Shown here in pieces: positions 18,401-25,588 of a stretch of DNA of 64,000 nucleotides. The first letter of the stretch is position 1, and each line of letters starts with the position of its first letter. The notes under the pieces are model-generated. The model ran no database searches. It was not told the DNA's origin and worked only from the letters and a program-made list of their open reading frames with translations. The stretch is taken from the NCBI RefSeq assembly GCF_002105155.1, contig NW_019029016.1:248001-312000 (forward strand). The letters run 5' to 3'. The DNA is from Lobosporangium transversale (taxonomy: Eukaryota; Mortierellomycota; Mortierellomycetes; Mortierellales; Mortierellaceae). Position numbers and translations under genes: made by a program.

Positions 18401-19164
18401 AAGTTTATGGCAGAAAGGCAATTTTGACGAGCGGAGAAGGAGGTATGCCCTCGACATTCCCATAGTATGTGTTTACCATCGTGTTCAAAGTGTAAATCGT
18501 TAGTGCGCCAGTTGATTTGGGGATTGACTGCGGTTAGCCAAGGTTTCCCTAGGATGAGATCATATTTTTTCGAGGGGTAGATGATACTTTGAATCTTTTC
18601 ACCATAGGAACCACGTTCGAGGGTAACAGATGCGGTTCCTGGGGACATGACTGCTGTGCCATTCGGATGAATGATAGGGATAGGGTTCGCGTTGTCTATG
18701 ATAATGTTATGTTTTCTGCAAAATTTTGAACTCAATACATTTCCTTCTGCTCCACCATCAATGAGGATTCGCGCAGGGTGTCCGTTGACGGCCCCAATGA
18801 AGGTTAGTAGTCGTCTCGCATTGGTGTAGACAGCGGACAGGGATTGGAGGTGTGTGGCATGACGACGACGACGACGGGGTGGTTTACTAGCAAGGTGTTC
18901 GTGGGAAGTAGAGGGGGTAGGTGAATTTTCATTTGTGTCTTGGTTTGAAGATGGTTTGATTTCAGTGACAGATGACGCGGGATGGGAATCGGGGGAGAGG
19001 TGATTTAGGGAATCCGGAGGAATGGAAGTGGTGTGGTGCAAGGTGCTTTTAGAGGGTAGTGATAAGAGAGAGGATAGAGAAAATATGGGAGAGGAGCGAG
19101 AAGGCATAATCATGGATTTAGGAGAACTAGAGTTTTTATTACTGTTGTTACTACTTAAATCCAT
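15412..19164 (-). CDS. Gypsy-2 pol: protease, RT, RNase H, integrase, chromodomain
   Basis: An intact 1250-residue frame counted from Met 19164; translation probably enters earlier by frameshift from gag. Domains in order: aspartic protease near residue 136 (LIDGGAEGN, with DGG where DSG/DTG is usual); RT about 330-510 with YLDD at 478-481; RNase H with D627, E669, D694 and D737; integrase zinc finger (H827/H837 region, C867, C870); DDE core D900, D961, E997 with the 35-residue spacing; and a C-terminal chromodomain about 1190-1240 (KWLVKWKGYPDEEATWE). All catalytic residues except the altered protease motif are present. Together with identical LTRs this suggests recent activity. Confidence 0.96.
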   Translation of the reverse strand: MDLSSNNSNKNSSSPKSMIMPSRSSPIFSLSSLLSLPSKSTLHHTTSIPPDSLNHLSPDSHPASSVTEIKPSSNQDTNENSPTPSTSHEHLASKPPRRRRRHATHLQSLSAVYTNARRLLTFIGAVNGHPARILIDGGAEGNVLSSKFCRKHNIIIDNANPIPIIHPNGTAVMSPGTASVTLERGSYGEKIQSIIYPSKKYDLILGKPWLTAVNPQINWRTNDLHFEHDGKHILWECRGHTSFSARQNCLSAINFAALALEPETTTFLAQVRTTSPPTNLDSTLPESIQQIVQVEFPDLFPDTLPDGLPQDRGDSMRIETENNTDPPVRPVIRLSIAELDELKTQLTELLRKGFISPSTSPYGAPVLFVKKKDGGLRMCVDYRGLNKITRKNRHPLPRIDELIDRFRTARFFTKLDLLSGYHQMRVHPDDRHKTAFRTRYGHYEFNVVPFGLTNAPAAFSAMMRNVLDPVLDKCTVVYLDDILIYSDNKEQHLQDIRNVLRLLRKAGLFCKLSKCSFMQEETEFLGHVISKDGLKTNGALVKAVREWPTPTTQRHVMQFLGLTNFYHQYIDHYADIALPLTDLLGSTTTFYWSKPHQEAFERLKQAVTMAPVLRIFDPALATSVETDASGFAIGAVLFQTDHKGESRPVAFTSRKLSSAERNYPTHEQELLAVVHALRTWRYYLDGSHFIVYTDHATLQHFPTQPNLTRRQARWMELLQEYDFNFKYKPGKDNIVPDALSRRPDHKAQDPASEQINSIEISLDPGLRQRLIKCYPYDLKLGSLYESCREASPSDRYFVADDLLWINIAGQTRLCIPNDPNIRALLLHDAHDSPIAGHLGFEKTYETMRRTFFWPRMARDTKTYIASCEQCQRNKPLLHHPAGLFKPLDIPLERWETVTMDFIGPLPKTNRGFNAITVFVDKLSKQVHFCPSHTTDTASDIARLFFNNVFRLHGMPRAIVSDRDSRFTGHFWTTLMKLMGTKLHMSTAFHPQTDGQTERANRTLEEMLRSYVSYKQNDWDLLLPMMEFAYNNSVNPSTGFSPFFLNHGHHPIVPSSLLKPPTTDVPAISTFISTQASALAQAQDAIATAQDIQKRQADKARSPARFTVGDSVLLSTEHITVAAHANRPSKKLEPKFIGPFKIIEKINDNAYKLELPPNMKQHPVFNTDLLRHYHESPENFGERAPARPPPDLVDGEEEYEVEKILDYKLFGRTPKWLVKWKGYPDEEATWERRSSLVNAKEALEEFQKMQQ

Positions 19165-19226
19165 ATGACTACGCCCTCTAGAGCCCAGGACTCGAGGGTT
19201 GGTGGTGAGAGCGAGGCTGGCCTGGT

Positions 19227-20198
19227 CTACAGCTCGCTCTCCTCTTTTCCCGAGTCGTCGTAGTCGTCTTGTTGTTCCAGGTTGTTCAAGTTCCTAGTCA
19301 CGCGGCAGTTCTTGGCCATGTGTCCCTTCTTTCTGCAGCGAAAGCAAGCGCCTGCGCGGCGCAGTTTTGTTCTGTCATTTTCGGTGAGCTTGGAGAGTGG
19401 TCTGTTGTTAGTCGAGGGGGGGCGATGGAAGTTCGCTAAGCCTGTGGAGTTTGTACTCTGTAGTAGGAAGTTATTGAACATCATCTGCATTGCGTCTAGG
19501 TCCATCGGGGTCGGTGTGGGTTGGCTTGTTTGGCTTGTCATGATGGGGGGTCTAGAGGAATGTAAAATGCTGTGGATCATCGTAGCCTGCTTGATGGCCT
19601 GGTTGAGAGTCTGAGGCTGGCGAAGGAGGACTTCCTTGCTTGTGTCTTCTACAAGGCCGTAGGTATAATGGAGGACAAGCCATGATTCCTCCAGTTTGGG
19701 TGTGAGGCGTTGGAGGCGGCGGAATTTGGCAGTGTATTCCGCTACTGAGGATTTACCTTGTTTTAATTGAACCAGTGCTTTCTGGGCTGAAGAAGCCGTG
19801 TCAGGGGGTGTGAAGTTTTCGATGAATTTACTTCGGAAAGTGTCCCATGGTGTATCAATTGTCATTTCCGAGTCTCGCCACCATGCCTTGGCGTCTCCTT
19901 TCAGGTTGACAACGGTATATCGGACCCAACGTGAGTGGTTAAGCTCCATGATCTCGAAGTACTCTTCTTGGTTCTCCAAGAAGTTGAGGACCGCGACAGC
20001 GTCGACGTTTCCCTCGTATGGTTCTGGTTTGGTAGGTTTTATCACAGCAGCCACCGTGCGGACATGGTCATTAAAGGCGGCAGCGCTAGAAGCACTATCC
20101 TGTCGGGATTCGAGGAAGGTTTGCACAGCGTTCTGCACGGATAGGCTGGTACTGGCATCAAGGTTAAGAGCTTTCAAGGAAGTGGTGAGGTTGTCCAT
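19227..20198 (-). CDS. Gypsy-2 gag, capsid-nucleocapsid
   Basis: This 323-residue structural protein is expected to form the virus-like particle. I start at MDNLTTSLKAL (20198), just after a 29-base T/A homopolymer; an upstream Met would only add Phe from that tract. The middle holds a retrotransposon gag domain (KPEPYEGNVDAVAVLNFL, WVRYTVVNLKGDAKAWW, VAEYTAKFRRL). A CCHC zinc knuckle CFRCRKKGHMAKNC lies at about 285-298. The acidic tail (DDYDDSGKEESEL) overlaps the pol frame, and the stop is 18 nt after a slippery heptamer. Confidence 0.95.
   Translation of the reverse strand: MDNLTTSLKALNLDASTSLSVQNAVQTFLESRQDSASSAAAFNDHVRTVAAVIKPTKPEPYEGNVDAVAVLNFLENQEEYFEIMELNHSRWVRYTVVNLKGDAKAWWRDSEMTIDTPWDTFRSKFIENFTPPDTASSAQKALVQLKQGKSSVAEYTAKFRRLQRLTPKLEESWLVLHYTYGLVEDTSKEVLLRQPQTLNQAIKQATMIHSILHSSRPPIMTSQTSQPTPTPMDLDAMQMMFNNFLLQSTNSTGLANFHRPPSTNNRPLSKLTENDRTKLRRAGACFRCRKKGHMAKNCRVTRNLNNLEQQDDYDDSGKEESEL
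19245..19251 (-). promoter_or_regulatory. Candidate -1 frameshift site (GGGAAAA) between gag and pol
   Basis: On the element strand the gag codons read TCG GGA AAA GAG, so the heptamer G GGA AAA fits the X XXY YYZ rule in the correct frame. The pol frame is open from here and is exactly -1 relative to gag. Six codons later gag stops. This gives a simple route to a gag-pol fusion. A downstream stimulatory structure was not modelled. Confidence 0.65.
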
Positions 20199-20340
20199 GG
20201 CAAAAAAAAAAAAAAAAAAAAAAAAAATCAAATGCAGGGGTAAATTTTTAAATTTTATCTAGGAAAATATCAGAGGGATCTAGGGAAAAATATCAGAGGG
20301 AAATATAAGCGGTTTCTGGCGGGGTCGGTGGTTCGATGAA

Positions 20341-20352
20341 CCTTTGCTACCA
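20341..20352 (-). other. Gypsy-2 primer-binding site, initiator tRNA-Met type
   Basis: Directly after the 5' LTR the element strand reads TGGTAGCAAAGG. This complements a tRNA ending CCTTTGCTACCA, which resembles the 3' end of eukaryotic initiator tRNA-Met. Confidence 0.75.
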
Positions 20353-20565
20353 TGTAAATAGTAACAATCAAAGGTGATCTTAGGTGGAATCGAAGGTCAA
20401 AGGATACTTTATTTGGCTATAACGTAGTGGACTATTTATACTGATAATTGATAGGGTTGGGGCTTGGTGTCTTGGCACTTGGGCTTGGCCTCTTGGCGCC
20501 TGGGGTGCGCGTGATAGTTGAGCCCTCCTCAAAGGTTTGAGTCAGTATTGTATAACACGTTTGCA
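20353..20565 (-). repeat. Gypsy-2 5' LTR
   Basis: Identical to the 3' LTR. It is followed (in + coordinates) by the CAGAG target duplication and the interrupted helicase. Confidence 0.97.
20433..20440 (-). promoter_or_regulatory. TATA box in gypsy-2 5' LTR
   Basis: TATAAATA on the element strand lies within the LTR at a position suited to driving the genomic RNA. The same box is in the 3' LTR at 14272-14279, where it could drive transcription into the flanking helicase remnant. Confidence 0.55.
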
Positions 20566-22068
20566 CAGAGACCCTCCATTGGACTCATATTCCTCAAGAG
20601 GACGACGGGCTGCCCGACCTTTAGCTTCAGAATGTTAGAGGGCATTCCAGGAGGATTTAGGGAATTAAGGAATTCCGTAGTATAAGTAGCTGCTATTGGG
20701 CCCTCAGCATCGGGGATAGAATCCTGTCCATAGTAGACTCTTGGGTCACCACCTGGAAACATTCCTGTTGCTAAAGCATTCAGTTTGTCGACATCCTCAT
20801 TAAGCGCAGATAAAATGGCACGACTTTCCCAGTAGCTCAGAGAGAAATTAGGATAAGTTCCAACTGCGGATATATGCTCGCAATGAGCTGCTTCTCCTCG
20901 GAATCAAGGCCTGTAGTTCTGAAGATACACTGCTCAGGCAGCTTGATGTAATCGTTTTCAAACCCAATCTGTATCGTGCCCTCTGTACCGCTTCCTACTT
21001 GAAGCAAATAGTCGACGAAAGCTTGAGCCTCTGGATCTGAGGAGCCTCGTAATACCCTCATGTTCATAGTGAGCCTGAGCATTGTTACATGCTCCCAAAG
21101 CGCTGATCTTTTTAAGCAAGCATGTACAATGTCCCCTCTTGACCCATTTTTCACAACAGGAAGTCTCCTCCAAACACAACAATTTTCCCGCCAAATGGCT
21201 CATTGATCTTTGTGAGGTCTCTTATAGTCCTATCAACAGCTTCAAAAACATGGCGGTGTTGCATAGGACCTTCATCCCAAAAAATCACATCTGTATTTAT
21301 AATCCTGTTTGCGATACTTTGCCCATGCTTGAGGTTGCAAGTCGAATTCGAATAGATTGGGATCGGTATTTTAAAAACAGAGTGCGCAGTGCTTCCCGAA
21401 TTCAAAATCAGTGCAGCTATTGCTGAGGAAGCTACTACGATGACTTCCTTTTTAAGGGTGCCACGGATGTAATCAATTGCTGTATTGAAGAGAAAAGACT
21501 TTCCTGTCCCTCCTGACCCATCAATGAAAAACAATCGCCTTGTATCCTCGCCTTTGGTAGCCACAGGATCGAGGAAGTAAATTTGAGCGAACTTGAGAGA
21601 CCCGATCCTGTGTACCACTGCCCCGTTGATTCGGAATGTGTACACGCCATCCCTGGCGTTGGCAAGTTCACGATCGTAGTTGGCACCCAATGAGACATAA
21701 GAGAGTGAAGAATTGTATTGCCTTATATGAGTCCGAAAGTCACAGCTTTCTTCAGAATTACCACTGATAAGATCGATTAGCTGGGGAATTGGACGAAGTT
21801 CGGGCAGCCTAATTTTTCCTTGTCCACAACAGAGCGAGAAAACCGGCGAATGAATGGTAGAAGCTTTTAGACGCTCTTCAAGCCAAACGAACGCCTTACA
21901 GTGTCTGCACTGGACCATCTCGCCGATCGAATGCCTGTGAGATATAGAACTGATGCTGTCGCCAGCTACGATCTCTTCACGAAATTCTTCTATCGTGACA
22001 CGGGCAATGCTCCCTGGATTGACTCTGGCACCAGCTCTATATCGGCATAAAGATATTAAAATATGCAT
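20566..22068 (-). pseudogene. Helitron-1 Pif1-like helicase, Rep domain deleted, broken frame
   Basis: Three frames make up the gene. 21151-22068 starts with a zinc-binding segment (MVQCRHCKAFVWLEE ... FSLCCGQGKI) and the Helitron-type NSSLSYVSLGANYD ... GVYTFRINGAVVHR block. It then passes from FAQIYFLDP directly to the helicase Walker A (FFIDGSGGTGKSFLF). The several hundred residues of Rep/HUH domain that normally lie between are absent. Walker B is VIFWDEGPM. After FGGDF a small deletion shifts the frame and LPVVKNGSRGD continues at 20837-21154, then a further shift leads to 20571-20762 (GQPVVLLRNMSP), where gypsy-2 interrupts it. It cannot encode a working transposase. Confidence 0.85.
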
Positions 22069-22086
22069 TTATGCAATAATTGACGC

Positions 22087-22122
<36 letters not shown>

Positions 22123-22994
22123 ACCTTATCAGTAATAGCCTTAATCTCTTAAAAGGTTTACCGAACGTCTGCCTCAATTTCTGCCTCTTGTCGCGAAGCT
22201 CGATCCCGGCGTTGCATGGTTTCGCGGACATTCAAAGCTTCTAAAGCTTGGCCCTCAGGTATGACAGCCCTATTCAAGATGTAATATTTCACCAAAAAAT
22301 GTGCATAGTCAACACCCAACAGTGACAGTCTCATATCCATATCAGTTTGTGAACAGCTTCCATTTATTCATTTACATGTTTTCAGGCAGAGTAGTTTGAA
22401 TAATTAGTGGATTGCGAGGGCATGGTGTGTGTACTCCTTGAGTGCAAAATGCTCCCACATGCGCATGGCCTTTTTGCTGATCTGGGACTGGTATGGGGCA
22501 TACATGTATTTTAGGTGACATAGTAGGCTTATTAGCATTTTCATTAGACAGGTTTTCTTTCTCTTCAGGAACACACTATCCTGATTTGGTTTCAGCGCAT
22601 AGTGCTAGCTTGGGTATTTTATCGATAGTTTGGGCAAGCCGCGTTCGAGGCTCTGAAGTGTTCAGTACTCCCACAGCTTCTGCAGGCACGCATGGTTGTA
22701 TGAGATGACATGATATTTCAATGCCTTTTTGTATGAAGATGCGTTGTCCTTATTGATCAACATCGTGTTAATTTATAATATCATTTTGAGCCCTTCATAT
22801 CAGTGAGGGATAAAGGAAACATTCCTTCGTTGCTACCTAGGGAAGCTTTGAAAATAAAGGACGTTTGTGAATTAAAATTTCAGGGTTCTGTACCGATTCC
22901 ATATTTGGTAAGGCCGTGTATATCTTCAAAAACTGCGCCTGAAACATGGGTAGATCGGAGTTGTTTATTTAAAAAATTCTCACAAAATGCAAAC
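22069..22994. other. Helitron-1 upstream region, weak coding signal
   Basis: An uninterrupted T-tract lies at 22091-22120. A short minus-strand open stretch (22158-22340, RETMQRRDRASRQEAEIEADVR) may be an exon of the Helitron-1 N-terminal region, but I cannot place splice sites for it. The rest shows no gene. Confidence 0.4.
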
Positions 22995-23339
22995 TTAATT
23001 CCTTGAGACACCTTTCTCAATGGGCGCGAATGCCCTCTCGACATCATCGACGTTCAAGTCACTAAAGTTTTCCCATTTCTCCAATAATGAAAACGCCTGC
23101 TCAACTTCTTTTGGATCCAAATCACCAAGCTTCACCCACTCCTGCTCATATGGATCTTGTAGGTGCACATAAGGCTCTCGATTGTCTGCTTGGGTTAGTT
23201 TCCAAGTCATACACCGGGCGTTGGAGCCCGATGGCTTTTTTTGACAAAGGGAGCAGTCTAACGACTCGGCAGCTTCTGTGTTCAAGCACATAAGGGATGA
23301 TGTGGAAGGAAAAGCGTTCGCGGAGGGCAAAGGATCCAT
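22995..23339 (-). CDS. Hypothetical exon in Helitron-1
   Basis: Unrecognised 114-residue open frame. It has a CxxC-type pair (LDCSLCQKKPSGSNARC) and an acidic, helix-rich part (DPYEQEWVKLGDLDPKEVEQAFSLLEKWENF). The frame stays open upstream past the Met to about 23455, so this may be an internal exon. Same strand as the Helitron-1 helicase, hence possibly the Helitron N-terminus or cargo. Confidence 0.4.
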   Translation of the reverse strand: MDPLPSANAFPSTSSLMCLNTEAAESLDCSLCQKKPSGSNARCMTWKLTQADNREPYVHLQDPYEQEWVKLGDLDPKEVEQAFSLLEKWENFSDLNVDDVERAFAPIEKGVSRN

Positions 23340-23905
23340 GAAAGAAGCCGAAAGAGAAGTGATGGTAGCCTTCTTTCCTATGTTGTTCCTGGTTATACGT
23401 TGAGCATGAGAAGGAAGAGCTTGAGGCGAAATGTCGGATTCACTTTTTCTCTCTTAATTTCCTTCATAGTGAATGAGGTCGCTTCGCTCTCCTACTTTCT
23501 TTTGCTTCCTCTCGCAGGAGATGGGGCATAGGGAGAAGAAAGAAGAATTTTGTTTTGCCCTCAGAGTTTGACTCCTTGTCGAATGAATCTTTGGAGTGGG
23601 CCAATGAGAATTGCGAGCTTCTTTCATGGTGTTGCTTTTATGTGCAATGCACAATATAATAAAAGTGAGGGTTAAGTGTAGAAGAAAGCAAGTATGATAT
23701 GGACGGTTTGAGGTAGAAGACCTTTTTTTTTGCCTTTTATACACTCCTGTAACCTAATGTTTATTGGAACGCACAGACTTGCAGAGATGAATATGAACAC
23801 ACACATCGAAATATGTATAAACGTGGTTTATTAACTCAGCTTTATTACGGGTGAGGCCGGTTTTTTTGTGTGTAGTGTCTCGTGACCAAAAAGTTACTTA
23901 GCACA
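23340..23905. other. Helitron-1 5' region, no clear gene
   Basis: A minus-strand open stretch at 23454-23744 is low in protein-like signal. No promoter or known domain is recognised. Confidence 0.4.
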
Positions 23906-23938
23906 CAGTCACAAAACCTTACGACTTTAGTATATAGA
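23906..23938 (-). other. Proposed Helitron-1 5' terminus
   Basis: On the minus strand a flanking A is followed by TCTATATACTAAAGTCGTAA. This fits Helitron 5' ends (TC, AT-rich start) and the A|T insertion site together with the 3' end at 12734. Another TC further out cannot be excluded. Confidence 0.45.
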
Positions 23939-24055
23939 TAATTTTGTACAATACGGTATTTCGCCCAATTTTCTAGAGCATTCCTTGCAGGACGTTAGCT
24001 AGTATAAATAGAATAAAGACACCTTTATTGTACCCTTAGATCCCCCTAGAATACT

Positions 24056-24520
24056 ACCTTGACTTTTGCAATCTCCCACCTGAAGGATTGGAACGGCACT
24101 TCATGGGTGCAGACGTCCGGAACTTGACGTTTACACGGACTCTTCGGACAACGACTGAGGCATTATGATCAATAACAAGACCTGGGCGGGCACATGGACC
24201 TCGAGCGCGAAAGCCCATCACATCAACTGGAAGGAGCTCCAAGTTGTGTACTTTGCAGTGACGTTACCTCGGGTACAAAGTCGCATGGTGAAACCTAGTG
24301 ATCAACAACACGACCACTATCGTCTACATCAACAGGTTCGGAGGGACCCGTTCCCCATAACTGATGGAGGTGGCAGACAGAATCTGGAAACACTGCCTGG
24401 CTACAGGAACGAAGCTCCGGACCACGTACATGTATGTACCTTCGGCGTTCAACCCTGCGGATGCGCCTTCGCGTCAAGTTCACGAACAGCTGAAATGGCG
24501 GATACACCTGCAATGTTTTA
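24056..24520 (+). pseudogene. DIRS RNase H fragment
   Basis: A fragment of the RNase H and following region of a DIRS polyprotein, broken by frame changes. Recognisable pieces are HHINWKELQVVYFAVTLP, INRFGGT/RSPLMEVADRIW, KHCLATGTKLRTTY and VPSAFNPADAPSR, which match the same order in DIRS-B, C and F. Neither end has an ITR. It is a relic outside the better preserved copies. Confidence 0.85.
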
Positions 24521-24639
24521 ACCTAATTGATATAACTTACTATATAGAAGCAAAAAACAAATGTAGCTTTTTGTACGCATGTATTAACAGCATGAACGTT
24601 TTCCTCATTAACAAATCAAATTTAAGGTTTTATTATTTT

Positions 24640-25468
24640 TACCAGGTCAGGATCACTTATTACCCTCAACACAATCACGCGCTGGGCGAGACGAGTGAGT
24701 TCCACCATCAGCGCATCAGCAATGCGTTGAAAACGAGAATCCGATACTTTGTGGAGCTTGGTCTTGACAACCGCCGCATTCGTGAGAAGCTTTCTCTCCC
24801 TATTTGGCAGCTCCATGGTCGTCTCGCGAGTGAACTCTCAATCGGGACGACTTTGTCATATCGGGTGATGTTGCGAATGTTGTGCGGGATTGCTGGAAGG
24901 AGAAGGCTGGGCTCCACGGATGGATAACCTTGCAAAAAAAAGTTTTTTTGTCTTTCGTGCACAAGATGGCGTGGTTGTAGAGAAACTGGAAAACAAGGGT
25001 GAAGTGGCCGTTGGATTTGCATCCTTTGGCAGCTGGAGAAATTGCGGCAAGTCCCGAAGCAATTGGATTGGACTCCATTACAGAAAAGGTCAAGTTGGCA
25101 AGTTCGAGCTTTTTACCGCCACTGTTCAGGAACGACGCAGCATGCGTGGCATCCCGGCTGCTTTCCTTCTTACGACTGACAAGAAGGCCAAACTTATCGA
25201 ACTCTGGCTCTCGGCTTTGAACAAGCATGCAGGGCCATTCCGTTACATTACAACGGATGATTCGAACACGGAGCGCCTTGCCATCAAGAACGCCTTTAGT
25301 GACAGCGTCAGTATTTACCTTTGTCTTTGGCACATTGCTAGAGCCTGGTCCCAAAAGATACAGACACTCGTCCACGGTGACAACGTCGAGGAGTCGATAA
25401 GAGCAAATAGGCACTCCAAATTCACATCAAAAATTCTTGCAAGGCACAATAATATTCATCTCAAGTGA
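24640..25468 (+). pseudogene. Mutator-like (MULE) transposase fragment
   Basis: Two overlapping frames give parts of a MULE-type transposase. The first carries YYPQHNHALGETSEFHHQRI and VELGLDNRRIREKL, typical of the region before the catalytic domain. The second has GIPAAFLLTTDKKAKLIELWL, PFRYITTDDSNTERLAI and a LCLWHIARAW block typical of MULE DDE domains. The TDDS and LCLWH motifs support catalytic residues, but the frame changes near 24900 and the C-terminus (zinc/SWIM region) is absent. A TTTACCAG acceptor at about 24644 hints that it was once a spliced gene. No terminal repeats are found. Confidence 0.7.
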
Positions 25469-25588
25469 AGATTACTCTCTTTTTTTAAAGATTTTAGAGG
25501 TTTTATGATGAAATGTGCAGATTGGGTTCATGCGATGTATTGCCAGAGTCATTATTGGATACAATAAAACCCGACTGATGGGCAACCT
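25469..25588. other. Spacer, nothing recognised
   Basis: AT-rich sequence between the MULE fragment and the convergent multi-exon gene. Confidence 0.5.

Larger units (their letters stand above)
14192..20565 (-). mobile_element. Gypsy-2: full-length Ty3/gypsy chromovirus
   Basis: A complete minus-strand LTR retrotransposon: identical 213-bp LTRs with TG...CA ends, CAGAG target duplication on both sides (14187-14191, 20566-20570), tRNA primer-binding site, gag, pol in the -1 frame, an antisense ORF and a purine tract before the 3' LTR. Long open gag and pol plus identical LTRs point to a recent, possibly still active insertion. It landed inside the Helitron-1 helicase gene. Confidence 0.97.
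12734..23938 (-). mobile_element. Helitron-1, interrupted by gypsy-2
   Basis: This is a minus-strand Helitron-like element. The proposed 5' end reads TCTATATACTAAAG (at 23938 inward) after a flanking A, and the proposed 3' end is a GC-rich hairpin closing in CTAG (12734) before a flanking T, matching the A/T target rule and the TC...CTRR end rule. Inside are a zinc-finger/N-terminal piece, a Pif1-like helicase and a spliced accessory gene. The HUH Rep domain is missing, and a gypsy-2 insertion splits the helicase. Without gypsy-2 it is about 4.8 kb. The ends are inferred from one copy, so the 5' boundary is less certain than the 3' one. Confidence 0.6.

Noticed and set aside
20310-20352. A partial tRNA gene next to the gypsy-2 5' LTR
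   Set aside because: The similarity to a tRNA 3' end is explained by the primer-binding site; no full cloverleaf is present.
23970-24000. Second Helitron end at TTAGCTAGT near 23990
   Set aside because: CTAGT is present but the preceding hairpin is too weak and no partner end was found.
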